Shown here: piece by piece, positions 51,601 to 59,344 of the stretch
How the letters are laid out: each line of letters starts with the position of its first letter
How positions within the stretch are numbered: position 1 is the first letter of the stretch
From: Streptomyces spiramyceticus
GTDB taxonomy: Bacteria; Actinomycetota; Actinomycetes; Streptomycetales; Streptomycetaceae
Length of the DNA: 64,000 bases
Direction of reading: 5' to 3'
Assembly: GCF_028807635.1 (NCBI RefSeq)
Contig: NZ_JARBAX010000002.1
Location: forward strand, 806,001 to 870,000
The notes under the pieces: model-generated
Seen by the model: the letters and a program-made list of their open reading frames with translations, nothing else
Database searches by the model: none
What the model was told of the DNA's origin: nothing
Made by a program: the position numbers and the translations under genes

Positions 51601-51795
51601 CGCGGTCGGCACAGCGGGCCACCCGAAGCCCGAGTGCAGCTCGTAGAAGGCGAGCGCGCACAGATAAGCCGTCGCGCCGTGCGCGAAGTTGAACAGCCCC
51701 GACGCGGAGTACGAGAGGACAAGCCCCGTGGCCAGCAGGGCGTACAGCGCACCCGAGACCAGCCCGCTCAGCACAAAGCCCAGCAGATCACCCAT
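48658..51795 (-). CDS. LivH-LivM-LivF fusion: two permeases and one ATPase in one chain
   Basis: The 1045-residue protein joins three parts that are normally separate. Residues 1-300 are a LivH-like permease (LLGFVLSGLVSGALYALLAT, LRGISADRLSSVAWMLSSGL). Residues about 325-620 are a LivM-like permease (VTGLGAMVSLAQATFVTGAA, SPSGRAMLAVRSAPAAASAS). Residues 640-805 are a low-complexity linker with ten 8-residue repeats of GDSARxxA type and a Pro/Gly-rich part. Residues 808-1045 are a LivF-like ATPase with Walker A LLGPNGAGKST near 842-852, LSGGEQQ near 942 and ADEPSLGLAP. With LivG it would give a 1:1 complex with fixed stoichiometry. Confidence 0.9.
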   Translation of the reverse strand: MGDLLGFVLSGLVSGALYALLATGLVLSYSASGLFNFAHGATAYLCALAFYELHSGFGWPAVPTAFLLVCVVAPGIGWGLDRLMFRKLARVGETAQIVATIGLLVALPAAGLWAVELLAEAGAPVVPAENQFGLPGVGPSPATSWQLMDGVGIDSDQLITWLATAVVAVGLWVLMRHTGLGLRLRAAVDNRTLVELRGISADRLSSVAWMLSSGLAGLAGVLATPLLGLSAHDYTLFLFVSATAAVLGRFASIPLAFAGGLGLGVLQNLTAGYASFADDITGFRTAVPFLILFAGLLVMTRRQRTAGTAAADAPPVDYLAGRSWARRWGPWASGAALLSAAFYTVTTPFWSGILAQGLAISLVFVSFTVVTGLGAMVSLAQATFVTGAALVAGLLMSHGWPFVAAALVGTCAAAALGALVALPALRLGGRSLALATLALAFLADQVLFQMRWLRNGDTGWEIPRPVFGPVNLADDRAMGVALVFLLTAAVASLSALRNSPSGRAMLAVRSAPAAASASGVSVIRTKLMLFTLSAGIAGFGGVMYASYNTRITATDFTAMTGLIWLAVVVAAGVRRPQFAVVAGLVFALVPHAVSEYVTESTQLPVILFGLAGLALANDPDGYCAAVAVRRYRRRGVGAGDLLRVGDGDSARAAAGNSARAEAGESARVAAGDSARGEAGDSARVAAGDSARGKAGESARMAAGDSARGKAGDSARMAARESARVRVPSPLPAASEPPGGVGGGVPPLPPLRPEAETPAQGTTPAAQDAPGAPTSQPSVNGAPVEQAAPALGGRGASPRFGKGRGGGEAPSAALTLRGVHAGYGGAPVLHGVDLTVRAGEIVALLGPNGAGKSTTCHVAAGLIPPLSGSVHIHTRDATRDATRDGPVRRSRAGVVLAPEGRGIFPSLTIEENLALRLPEQSARDAVYERFASLAKRRTVPAGSLSGGEQQMLALAPLLQRPPAVLVADEPSLGLAPRIVEEVFRLLTELREAGTALLLVEEKAAGALGIADTVAYLAQGRVTWCGPRDEVRADRLTEAYLGIAATE
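49621..49860 (-). repeat. Ten 24-bp coding repeats in the fusion linker
   Basis: Ten consecutive 24-base units, with a few differences, encode G[DNE]SARx[AEK]A. There are no unique spacers, and the frame is kept throughout. A shorter 12-base repeat (about GCGGGTGGCATC) occurs in the ATPase part at 49148-49180. These runs explain the length of the linker. Confidence 0.9.
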
Positions 51796-51810
51796 GACGG
51801 GACCCCATCC

Positions 51811-53079
51811 CTAATCGAAGGGGATGGGCGGATAGCACTTGAACGGCGAAGACACCTTGTACTTGCCGTCCTTCAGCTGCACCAGCGCCCCGCAGCCAAA
51901 GCTCTCGCGCTGCCCCTTGGGCTCGGCCCGGTCGCCCACCAGCGTCCCGCTGTCGGAGAACGAACCCGCCGCCTTCTGGAAGGACTCGACGGTCAGGTCC
52001 TTGCCCGCCTTCTCGGCGATCGCCAGGAAGAGATCGGCGGACATGTATCCGGTGACCATGTGCATGTTCAGCGGTACGTCCTTGCCGCCCGCCGCCTTCC
52101 TGATGTCCTCCTTGAACTGCTGCATCCCCGCGCTGTCCGACTCGAAGGGCTCGAACTGCAGCAGCACATGCACGCCGTCCAGCGCCTGCTTCGTAGCGTC
52201 CTTCGCGAGCAGCCCGGGGTCGTAATCCGTCGGGTCGGACAGCACGCCCTTGAAGCCGCCGCGCTTGAGCGTCGTGAACAGACCGATGTTGTACGGCGTC
52301 TGCATCACGGAGATCACGACGTCCGGCGCCTTGCCGCCGTCGCTGCGCATGATCTCCTTGGTGTACGCCGACCAGTCGCTCGGCACCGACGTCGCCGGCA
52401 CGACGGCCTTGGCGTACGACACCTTGTACCCGGCGGCGGAGAAGCCCTGGGTGAAGGTACGGATGCCGAACTTGCCCGCGTCGTTGTCATTGGCGAGCAG
52501 CGCCACCGACTTGCCCTTGGCCCCACCGAGCACCTTGGCCAGACCCTCCGGCCAGGTCTGGTTGAGCGTGCCGCCCGGCATCGGGACGAGGCAGCCGTTG
52601 AAGCCGTAGATGTACTTGGGCCCGCAGAACGAGGGCAGCGTGCCCCACCCGAAGGTCGGCACCTTCTGCTGCTCCAGGAAATCGGCGCCGGAGAAGGTGA
52701 CCGAGCTCATCGGGGCCACGGCGAAGACTTTCTCGCGCTGGACGAGCCCCCGCGCGGCAGCCAGGTTCTTGGCGGGGTCCTGGCCATCGTCCTCGGCGCC
52801 CAGGTAGTCGATCTTCCGGCCGTTGACGCCGCCCTCCGCGTTGGCGCGGTCGTAACGGGCCTTCGCACCGAGATCGGTGTCCTTCTTGGAGTACCCGCTC
52901 GCGGTGGTCATCGAGACGATGCCGCCGACCTTGATGGAGTCGGCGCTCACTCCGCGTACAGAGCCGCCCCCGCCCTTGCCCGTGTCGTCGCCGGGACCAT
53001 GGGTCGATGCGGAGTTGCACGCGGTGGCGGCCAGCAGCACTGCGGCAGCTGCGGCGATGGTGCGGATCGGTCGCAACAC
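51811..53079 (-). CDS. Branched-chain amino-acid-type substrate-binding lipoprotein
   Basis: The 422-residue protein has a lipoprotein signal (AAAAAVLLAATACNS) and a periplasmic-binding type I fold: IKVGGIVSMTTASGYSKKDT, GAKARYDRANAEGGVNGRKI, DYLGAEDDGQDPAKNLAAAR, SVALLANDNDAGKFGIRTF. This is the LivK/ABC-type leucine-binding family, but in actinobacteria related proteins serve aromatic, lipid or steroid-like substrates. The GTG has AGGGAGGG upstream. It is first in the operon and stands next to an acyl-CoA synthetase gene, which hints at a carboxylic acid substrate. Confidence 0.9.
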   Translation of the reverse strand: MLRPIRTIAAAAAVLLAATACNSASTHGPGDDTGKGGGGSVRGVSADSIKVGGIVSMTTASGYSKKDTDLGAKARYDRANAEGGVNGRKIDYLGAEDDGQDPAKNLAAARGLVQREKVFAVAPMSSVTFSGADFLEQQKVPTFGWGTLPSFCGPKYIYGFNGCLVPMPGGTLNQTWPEGLAKVLGGAKGKSVALLANDNDAGKFGIRTFTQGFSAAGYKVSYAKAVVPATSVPSDWSAYTKEIMRSDGGKAPDVVISVMQTPYNIGLFTTLKRGGFKGVLSDPTDYDPGLLAKDATKQALDGVHVLLQFEPFESDSAGMQQFKEDIRKAAGGKDVPLNMHMVTGYMSADLFLAIAEKAGKDLTVESFQKAAGSFSDSGTLVGDRAEPKGQRESFGCGALVQLKDGKYKVSSPFKCYPPIPFD

Positions 53080-53123
53080 AGTGGGGTCCCTCCCTTGGGG
53101 TGCCCCGCATTCTGTGGCTGACC

Positions 53124-53169
53124 TGATGAACCGTCAATAACTGACGCATCGAGAATTGATGAACCGTCA
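53124..53169. promoter_or_regulatory. Direct-repeat operator candidate upstream of the Liv-type operon
   Basis: TGATGAACCGTCA occurs at 53124-53136 and again at 53157-53169, 33 bases apart (about three helical turns). It lies 45-90 bases upstream of the substrate-binding protein start, and just after the acyl-CoA synthetase gene. Between the copies is a further TGACG. The repeat suggests cooperative binding by a dimeric regulator, possibly TetR-like. Confidence 0.55.
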
Positions 53170-53205
53170 GAAGAGTGCGGAATCCGTAGCCGTCACCGAC
53201 CGCCG

Positions 53206-55029
53206 TCACCGGTAGAGCGCGTCCACCTCTACCCGGTACGCCGCCTCGATCGCCTTGCGCTTGAGCTTCAGCGAGGGCGTCAGCAGCCCGTGCTCCTCGC
53301 TGAACTGGTGGGCCAGTATCCGGAACGTACGGATCGATTCGGCCTGCGATACCAGCGTGTTGGCGGCCACCACCGCCCGCCGGACCTCCATCTCCAGATC
53401 GGGATCCCGCACCAGGTCCGCCGCATTCAACGGCGGCTTGTTGCGCATCTGGAGCCAGTGGTCGACGGCCTCCTGGTCGAGTGTGACGAGGGCGGCGATG
53501 TACGGTCTGTCGTTGCCGACGGCGAGGCACTGAGCCACCAGCGGATGCGACCGCACCCGCTCCTCCAGGCCGATCGGCGACACACTCTTGCCGCCGGACG
53601 TCACGATGATCTCTTTCTTCCGCCCGGTGATCGTCAGATAGCCGTCCTCGTCCAGGGCGCCGATGTCACCCGTGGCCAGCCAGCCGTCGTGCAGCACCGC
53701 GTCCGTGGCCTTGGGGTCGTTGAGATACCCGGAGAAGACCTGGCCGCCGTGCAGCCAGACCTCCCCGTCGTCGGCGATGTGCACCGTGGTGCCGGGCAGT
53801 GGCTGTCCGACCGTGCCGTAGCGGGTGCGTTCGGGCGGGTTGGCGGTGGCGGCAGCGGTCGACTCCGTCAGGCCGTACCCCTCGTAGATCGTCACGCCGG
53901 CGCCCGCGAAGAACAGCCCGAGCCGCCGCCCCATCGCCGACCCCCCGGACATGGCGTGCCGCACGCGACCGCCCATGGCGTCGCGCACCTTCCCGTACAC
54001 CGCCTTCTCGAAGAACTGGTGCTGCAGCCGCAGCGAGGCGGAAGGCCCGGGCCCGGTGCCGAAAGCGCGGTGCTCCAGCGCCTCCGCGTACCGCACCGCC
54101 ACCTCGACGGCCTTGTCGAACGGGCCCAGCTTCCCGGCGGCCTCGGCCTTGCGCCGCGCCCCGCTGTAGACCTTCTCGAAGATGTACGGCACGGCCAGGA
54201 TGAACGTCGGCCGGAACGCCACCAGATCGGGCATCAGCGCCTGCGCCGAGAGAACGGGCTGATGGCCGAGCTTGACCCGCCCCCTGATCGCCGCGACCTC
54301 GATCATGCGCCCGAAGACGTGCGCGAGCGGCAGGAAGAGCAGCGTCGAAGCCTCGTCGCCCGGCTTGGAGTGGAACACCGACTCCCAGCGGGTGATCGCG
54401 GTATCGGTCTCGTACATGAAATTCGCATGTGTGATCACACAGCCCTTGGGGCGGCCCGTCGTGCCCGACGTATAGATCACGGTGGCCACCGAATCGGGCG
54501 TCACCGCCCGCCGGTGGCGGTGCACGACATCGTCCTCGATGTCCGCCCCCACCCGGGCGAGCTCGGCCTCGGCGCCCGCGTCCAGCTGCCACAGCCGCTT
54601 CAGCAGCGGCAGCCGGTCGATCACCGAGGCGATGGTCATCGCATGGTCCTCGTGCTCCACCATGCAGGCCGAGACCCCGGCGTCGTGCAGCGTCCAGAAG
54701 ACCTGCTCGGCGGAGGCCGTGGGGTAGATGGGCACGGGCTGCGCGCCGACCGTCCAGAGCGCGAAATCGAAGAGCGTCCACTCGTAGCGCGTACGCGACA
54801 TGATCGCGACCCGGTCCCCGAACCGGACACCGTGCGCCAGCAGCCCCTTGGCGATCGCCAGCACCTCGTCACGGAACTGGGCCGCCGGCACGTCGTGCCA
54901 CAGCCCGTCTTCGCCCTTGCGTCCGAGCGCGACGCGGTACGGATCCGTCTCGGCGTGGTCGAAGACGGCGTCCGCCAGCCCGCCGACCTGAGGCGCCGTC
55001 GCCATGGGTGGGACAGTGAACTCGCGCAA
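53206..55029 (-). CDS. Long-chain acyl-CoA synthetase (AMP-forming, FadD15-like)
   Basis: The 607-residue enzyme has the AMP-binding motif VIYTSGTTGRPKGCVITHAN, GRMIEVAAIRGRVKLGHQPV, GYGLTESTAAATANPPERT, DGWLATGDIGALDEDGYLTI and GRKKEIIVTSGGKSVSPIGL. It activates fatty acids to acyl-CoA via acyl-AMP. Start choice: the TTG at 55029 gives the family start LREFTVPP and has AAGGAG seven bases upstream; a longer frame to 55155 has no sense before it. It precedes the Liv-type operon in the same direction; the operator repeat lies between them. Confidence 0.9.
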   Translation of the reverse strand: MREFTVPPMATAPQVGGLADAVFDHAETDPYRVALGRKGEDGLWHDVPAAQFRDEVLAIAKGLLAHGVRFGDRVAIMSRTRYEWTLFDFALWTVGAQPVPIYPTASAEQVFWTLHDAGVSACMVEHEDHAMTIASVIDRLPLLKRLWQLDAGAEAELARVGADIEDDVVHRHRRAVTPDSVATVIYTSGTTGRPKGCVITHANFMYETDTAITRWESVFHSKPGDEASTLLFLPLAHVFGRMIEVAAIRGRVKLGHQPVLSAQALMPDLVAFRPTFILAVPYIFEKVYSGARRKAEAAGKLGPFDKAVEVAVRYAEALEHRAFGTGPGPSASLRLQHQFFEKAVYGKVRDAMGGRVRHAMSGGSAMGRRLGLFFAGAGVTIYEGYGLTESTAAATANPPERTRYGTVGQPLPGTTVHIADDGEVWLHGGQVFSGYLNDPKATDAVLHDGWLATGDIGALDEDGYLTITGRKKEIIVTSGGKSVSPIGLEERVRSHPLVAQCLAVGNDRPYIAALVTLDQEAVDHWLQMRNKPPLNAADLVRDPDLEMEVRRAVVAANTLVSQAESIRTFRILAHQFSEEHGLLTPSLKLKRKAIEAAYRVEVDALYR

Positions 55030-55229
55030 TGACCTGCTCCTTGTGGCGCTCCGCACAGCGCCGTGACCGTACCCCAGCGGGCCAGTCGACGGGAGGGGGT
55101 CGCGGAATCCGAATTCATGTGCATCTGTACAGCTCAGCCGGTGGAAAACGGGCACATGGGGAAGGCTCGGACGTGCTCCTGACCGTGGAGTAAGTATGGT
55201 GCGCGAGAATCTCCACCAAATCTGTACAC

Positions 55230-56102
55230 CTACTGCGTATTCCCCCGGTGCAGTCGGTCGCCGCCCGCCAGGATCGCCGCCGCCAGGGCGTCCGCCGCGT
55301 CCTGTGCGGCCGCGCGCCTGCGCCCGTGCAGCAGGACGAAGTCCACGCCGCCGAGATCCGGCAGGCCCGCCTTCGCGGGCAGGGGGGCCAGGCCGGGCGG
55401 GATCAGGCCGCGGGTGTGCGCCATGACGCCGAGGCCCGCGCGGGCCGCCGCGATCAGGCCGCTGAGGCTGCCGCTCGTACAGGCGATGCGCCAGGGGCGG
55501 CCGTGTTCCTCCAGGACTTCGAGGGCGCGGGCCCGGGTGATGCCGGGCGGCGGGAAGAGGATCAGCGGGACCGGGCGGTCCGGGTCGAGGCGCAGCGACG
55601 GGGCGCCGATCCAGGTGAGCGTGGACTGCCAGACCAGTTCGCCGTGGGTGTCGCCCGTACGCCGCTTGGCGAGGACCAGATCGTGGCGGCCTGCCTCCAG
55701 CTGGCGGTGCAGGGTGCCGGACAGCTCGACGGTCAGCTCAAGCTCGACCTCGGGGTGGTCGAGGCGGAAGGTCTCCAGGATTTCCGGCAGGCGCGTCAGT
55801 ACGAAGTCCTCCGAGGCGCCGAAGCGCAACCTGCCGCGGAGTCGGGTCCCTGTGAAGAAGGCGGCGGCCCGCTCGTGGGCCTGCAGGATCGTACGGGCGA
55901 AGCCGAGCATCGCCTCGCCGTCCTCCGTGAGCTCCACGCGGTGTGTGTCACGCGTGAAGAGCCGACGCCCGGTCGCGTCCTCCAGGCGGCGCACGTGCTG
56001 GCTCACTGTGGACTGGCGGAGGCCGAGGCGGCGGGCGGCCTGGGTGAAGCTCAGGGTCTGGGCGACGGCGAGGAAGGTGCGGAGCTGGGTGGGCTCGTAC
56101 AT
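55230..56102 (-). CDS. LysR-family regulator
   Basis: The 290-residue protein has the LysR helix-turn-helix at its start (YEPTQLRTFLAVAQTLSFTQ, AARRLGLRQSTVSQHVRRLE) and a substrate-binding domain (GRLRFGASEDFVLTRLPEIL, RHDLVLAKRRTGDTHGELVW). Its ATG is 107 bases from the divergent transporter start; this arrangement is classical for a LysR protein that controls its neighbour. The intergenic region contains ATCGATGATCGTGAT, a possible T-N11-A site, but this is not proven. Confidence 0.9.
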   Translation of the reverse strand: MYEPTQLRTFLAVAQTLSFTQAARRLGLRQSTVSQHVRRLEDATGRRLFTRDTHRVELTEDGEAMLGFARTILQAHERAAAFFTGTRLRGRLRFGASEDFVLTRLPEILETFRLDHPEVELELTVELSGTLHRQLEAGRHDLVLAKRRTGDTHGELVWQSTLTWIGAPSLRLDPDRPVPLILFPPPGITRARALEVLEEHGRPWRIACTSGSLSGLIAAARAGLGVMAHTRGLIPPGLAPLPAKAGLPDLGGVDFVLLHGRRRAAAQDAADALAAAILAGGDRLHRGNTQ

Positions 56103-56218
56103 GGGAGTAGCTTATCGATGATCGTGATGACAGTAAGAGCTGTATACGGGATTCCCGATCGCGGCATTGAGGTGGACGATGGAGAGGGCACGTACTGAAC
56201 CGACAGCAAGTGGAGCTC

Positions 56219-57244
56219 ATGAGCCGCCGCATGATGCAGTTGCCGTCCTGGCTGCCGATCGATCCGTACATCCTGGCGCTCATCGGGACGGTGGTCCTCG
56301 CGACACTGCTGCCGGCGTCCGGCGCGGCGGCCGAGGCGGTCGGCGGGGCGTCCACCGGAGCGGTTGCGCTGCTGTTCTTCCTCTACGGCGCACGGCTCTC
56401 CACACGCGAGGCGGTCGACGGGCTGCGGCACTGGCGGCTCCATCTGACGGTCCTGGCCTGCACGTTCGCGCTCTTCCCGCTGCTCGGCCTGGCGGCCAAG
56501 GGGCTCGTCCCGTACGTCCTCACTCCCCAGCTCTCCGGCGGCCTCCTCTTCCTCTGTCTCGTCCCGTCGACCATCCAGTCCTCGATCGCCTTCACCTCCA
56601 TCGCGCGCGGAAATGTGCCCGCGGCGATCTGCGCGGGGTCCTTCTCCAGCCTCGTCGGGATCTTCCTCACCCCGCTGCTGGCGGCCCTGCTGATCGGCGG
56701 CGGAGTGGGTGGCTTCTCCGCCGACTCGCTGCTGAAGATCGTCGTGCAACTGCTGCTGCCGTTCGTCGCGGGACAGCTGCTGCGGCGCTGGGTGGGCGGC
56801 TTCCTGGTGCGGCACAAGAAGGCGCTCGGGTACGTGGACCGCGGCTCGATACTGCTCGTCGTCTACACCGCGTTCAGCCACGGCGTGACGGAGGGCATCT
56901 GGCACCAGGTGAGCCCGGCCCGGCTCGGCGCGCTGCTGGGCGTCGAGGCGGTGCTGCTCGCGGCGATGCTGGCGCTGAGCTGGTACGGGGCGAAGGGGCT
57001 CGGCTTCGGACGCGGCGACCGGATCGCGATCCAGTTCGCGGGGTCGAAGAAGTCACTGGCGGCGGGACTGCCGATGGCGAGTGTGCTGTTCGGGGCGGAG
57101 GCGAGCTTGGCGGTGCTGCCGTTGATGCTGTTCCACCAGATGCAGTTGATGGTGTGCGCGGTGATTGCGAAACGACGGGCGGACGATGCGGTGCGGGAGG
57201 GGGAGGGTCCGGTTGCGACGCGGCGGGTTCCGGTGGCGGGGTGA
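56219..57244 (+). CDS. Bile acid:sodium symporter-like transporter (SBF family)
   Basis: The 341-residue membrane protein has about ten hydrophobic segments. PYILALIGTVVLATLLPASG, LTVLACTFALFPLLGLAAKG, FLCLVPSTIQSSIAFTSIAR and IQFAGSKKSLAAGLPMASVL are typical of the SBF-like family (PF13593 type). The family moves organic anions; the natural substrate here is unknown. The GTG at 56210 could also be the start; the ATG at 56219 or one at 56231 gives the same protein core. It is paired with the divergent LysR gene. Confidence 0.87.
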   Translation: MSRRMMQLPSWLPIDPYILALIGTVVLATLLPASGAAAEAVGGASTGAVALLFFLYGARLSTREAVDGLRHWRLHLTVLACTFALFPLLGLAAKGLVPYVLTPQLSGGLLFLCLVPSTIQSSIAFTSIARGNVPAAICAGSFSSLVGIFLTPLLAALLIGGGVGGFSADSLLKIVVQLLLPFVAGQLLRRWVGGFLVRHKKALGYVDRGSILLVVYTAFSHGVTEGIWHQVSPARLGALLGVEAVLLAAMLALSWYGAKGLGFGRGDRIAIQFAGSKKSLAAGLPMASVLFGAEASLAVLPLMLFHQMQLMVCAVIAKRRADDAVREGEGPVATRRVPVAG

Positions 57245-57367
57245 CCGCTGCGGGGGGCTTGTTCCCCACCCAGCCCCTTCCCGCTGTGACACGGGGCGGC
57301 TCCGCCGCAGGCATTCCGCACCTACCCGCCCCTGACCAGTGCCGCCCCCGCCTGGCAAAATCGCCAA

Positions 57368-57784
57368 GTGACTTCCGCGATACGCCCCTTCGGCCCCCGC
57401 CCCTGCGCCCTCACCGTCTGCCGGGGCTGCTGTTGCGGTGACGCCCGCAAGCACCCGGGCACGGACCACGACGGCCAGCTGCGCCGCCTTCGCGAGGCCG
57501 CCGCCGCGTCCGGTGGGCGGCTTGCGGTGCGTACGAGCGAATGCCTCGGCCCGTGCGGTCAGGCCAACGTCGTAGTGGTCCAGCCCTCCACCGAGGGACG
57601 CCGCCGTGGCGGGCGCGCAGCCTGGGTCGGCTGGGCACTGGACGACGACTGTACGGACGACATCCTGGCCTGGGTCGCAGCCGGCGGCCCAGGCATCGCC
57701 AAGCCCCCGGCCACCCTGGCACTCCAGCTCATCCCGGCCCCGGCGGAAGCCAGAAGCCGGGCCCGGCGCGGGCAGCGCCGCTGA
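57368..57784 (+). CDS. Thioredoxin-fold [2Fe-2S] ferredoxin-like protein
   Basis: The 138-residue protein has four cysteines in the thioredoxin-like ferredoxin pattern: CALTVCRGCCCGD near residues 13-25 and ECLGPCGQANVVVVQP near 58-73. Related domains occur in the NuoE subunit and in small shuttle proteins. It may transfer electrons or assist cofactor insertion. It lies 190 bases from fdhD in convergent direction, which fits a redox neighbourhood. GTG start; no strong ribosome site. Confidence 0.8.
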   Translation: MTSAIRPFGPRPCALTVCRGCCCGDARKHPGTDHDGQLRRLREAAAASGGRLAVRTSECLGPCGQANVVVVQPSTEGRRRGGRAAWVGWALDDDCTDDILAWVAAGGPGIAKPPATLALQLIPAPAEARSRARRGQRR

Positions 57785-57908
57785 CGCAAACGCCGCCCGG
57801 CGGCGCGAACTCGCGCCGACGTCAGCCGCCGCCCCGCCGCTCGGCCACCGCTGCGGGACATCCCGAGATGGTAGCGGGCTCGCCGCCCCGGATCCGGTCT
57901 TACGGAGA

Positions 57909-57948
57909 GGCCCGGCCGGCGCAGGGGGCGCTCCCCGCCGGCCGGGCC
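57909..57948 (-). terminator. 13-bp hairpin terminator after fdhD
   Basis: Arms 57909-57921 and 57936-57948 pair perfectly (GGCCCGGCCGGCG with its complement) around a 14-base loop. It begins 24 bases downstream of the fdhD stop on the minus strand, and it could also end the convergent 2Fe-2S gene transcript. Confidence 0.8.
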
Positions 57949-57971
57949 CGTATCCCGTGTCGCGGGGCGCG

Positions 57972-58811
57972 TCAGACCCCGGTGTGCAGGGCGATGCGCT
58001 CGTCGCCCGCGTACACGTTCATGTTCGGCCCGCGCAGGAAGCCGACCAGTGTCAGACCGGTCTCGGCCGCCAGGTCCACGGCCAGGGACGAAGGTGCGGA
58101 GACTGCCGCGAGGACCGGGATACCGGCCATCACCGCCTTCTGTGCGAGCTCGAAGGACGCCCGCCCCGACACGAGCAGAACCGCCCGCGACAGCGGCAGG
58201 CGACTGTCCTGAAGTGCCCGCCCCACGAGCTTGTCGACCGCGTTGTGCCGGCCGACGTCCTCCCGTACGTCGAGCAGCTCGCCCGCCTCCGAGAACAGCG
58301 CGGCCGCATGCAGCCCCCCGGTCCTGTCGAACACCTGCTGTGCCGCGCGCAGCCGGTCGGGGAGGCCGGCGAGCAGCTCGGGTGTGAGGCGGACCGGGGG
58401 AGTATCGGCGATCGGGAAGCGGGCGGTGGTGCGGACCGCGTCGAGACTGGCCTTGCCGCACAGGCCGCACGACGACGTCGTGTAGACGTTGCGCTCAAGG
58501 GTGATGTCCGGGACGGGGACACCCGGAGCGAGCTTGACATCCACCACGTTGTACGTGTTCGTACCGTCCTCAGTGGCGCCCGCGCAGTACACGATCGACT
58601 GCACGTCGTCGGCGGCACCGAGCACGCCCTCGCTCACCAGAAAGCCCGCCGCGAGCGCGAAGTCGTCGCCCGGCGTCCGCATGGTGATGGCGAGCGGCTT
58701 GCCGTTCAGCCGGATTTCGAGGGGCTCCTCGGCGACCAGCGTGTCGGGACGCGTCGTGACCGCCCCGTCCCTGACGCGGATGACGCGGCGGCGCTCGGTG
58801 ACCCGTCCCAT
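57972..58811 (-). CDS. fdhD: Formate dehydrogenase accessory sulfurtransferase FdhD
   Basis: The 279-residue protein is Fdh[38 protein letters not shown], the active Cys pair in [32 protein letters not shown] and [13 protein letters not shown]. It carries sulfur from cysteine desulfurase to the molybdenum cofactor of formate dehydrogenase. The target enzyme encoded next to it is broken, so FdhD either serves another molybdoenzyme or is on its way to loss. Confidence 0.94.
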   Translation of the reverse strand: MGRVTERRRVIRVRDGAVTTRPDTLVAEEPLEIRLNGKPLAITMRTPGDDFALAAGFLVSEGVLGAADDVQSIVYCAGATEDGTNTYNVVDVKLAPGVPVPDITLERNVYTTSSCGLCGKASLDAVRTTARFPIADTPPVRLTPELLAGLPDRLRAAQQVFDRTGGLHAAALFSEAGELLDVREDVGRHNAVDKLVGRALQDSRLPLSRAVLLVSGRASFELAQKAVMAGIPVLAAVSAPSSLAVDLAAETGLTLVGFLRGPNMNVYAGDERIALHTGV

Positions 58812-58816
58812 GATGA

Positions 58817-59200
58817 TCAGTCCCGACTTTGTACGTGCTGATAGCCGAAGCGGCCCTTGATGCAGAGGTTGCCGTGGGTCACCGGGTTGTCGTGCGGCGA
58901 GGTGACCTTGACGATCTCATTCTCCTGCACGTGCAGGGTGAGGCTGTAGCCGACGCCGCAGTCCACGCATGCGGAGTCGGTCAGCGGCGCGTCGTGCTCG
59001 GCGGAGATGCGGGCGTCGAAGCCGCGGCCCGCTACGGCCATGGCGAAGGTGTTCTGCCACTGCTCGCCGCACGCGTCCACGCACTTGTAGCAGAGGACGC
59101 ACTTGTCGTAGTCGCGGACGTACAGGTCGTTGTCGATCTTGGGCTGTTCGTTGAGGCGGGCGGCGTCCGGGCCGAAACGGTCGGGCTTCGCCTCGTAGGG
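58817..59200 (-). pseudogene. Formate dehydrogenase alpha-subunit relic with internal deletion
   Basis: The minus-strand frame reads YEAKPDRFGPDAARLNEQPK, RDYDKCVLCYKCVDACGEQW and GFDARISAEHDAPLTDSACV, typical of the ferredoxin-like N-terminal part of an NAD-type formate dehydrogenase. It then jumps from DCG straight to [20 protein letters not shown] and [20 protein letters not shown], where a stop follows. The second iron-sulfur motif, the cysteine-rich Mo-domain start and the whole catalytic domain are missing. An in-frame TGA at 59201-59203 cuts off the N-terminus. It lies 6 bases upstream of the fdhD start. Confidence 0.87.
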
Positions 59201-59344
59201 TCAAGAGTCGCCGTCGGCAGGCCGTCGGCGGGAAGCTCCAAAGACTGAGGGGCGAATCCTGTCGGTTCACGTGCCCTCGTACCGGTGAGTCGCAAAGAAG
59301 ACTGGGCCGTTCCGACTGTTCGCAAATGAAAGGTGGAACCGTAC

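Noticed and set aside
50023..53121. A 1032-residue plus-strand frame opposite the Liv-type operon
   Set aside because: It is entirely antisense to genes with clear ABC transporter motifs, is Arg/Pro/Gln/His-rich and has no domain or ribosome site. Long opposite frames are expected in DNA with GC-rich third positions.
53290..55032. A 580-residue plus-strand frame opposite the acyl-CoA synthetase
   Set aside because: The minus strand carries the complete AMP-binding enzyme; the plus frame has no motif or start signal.
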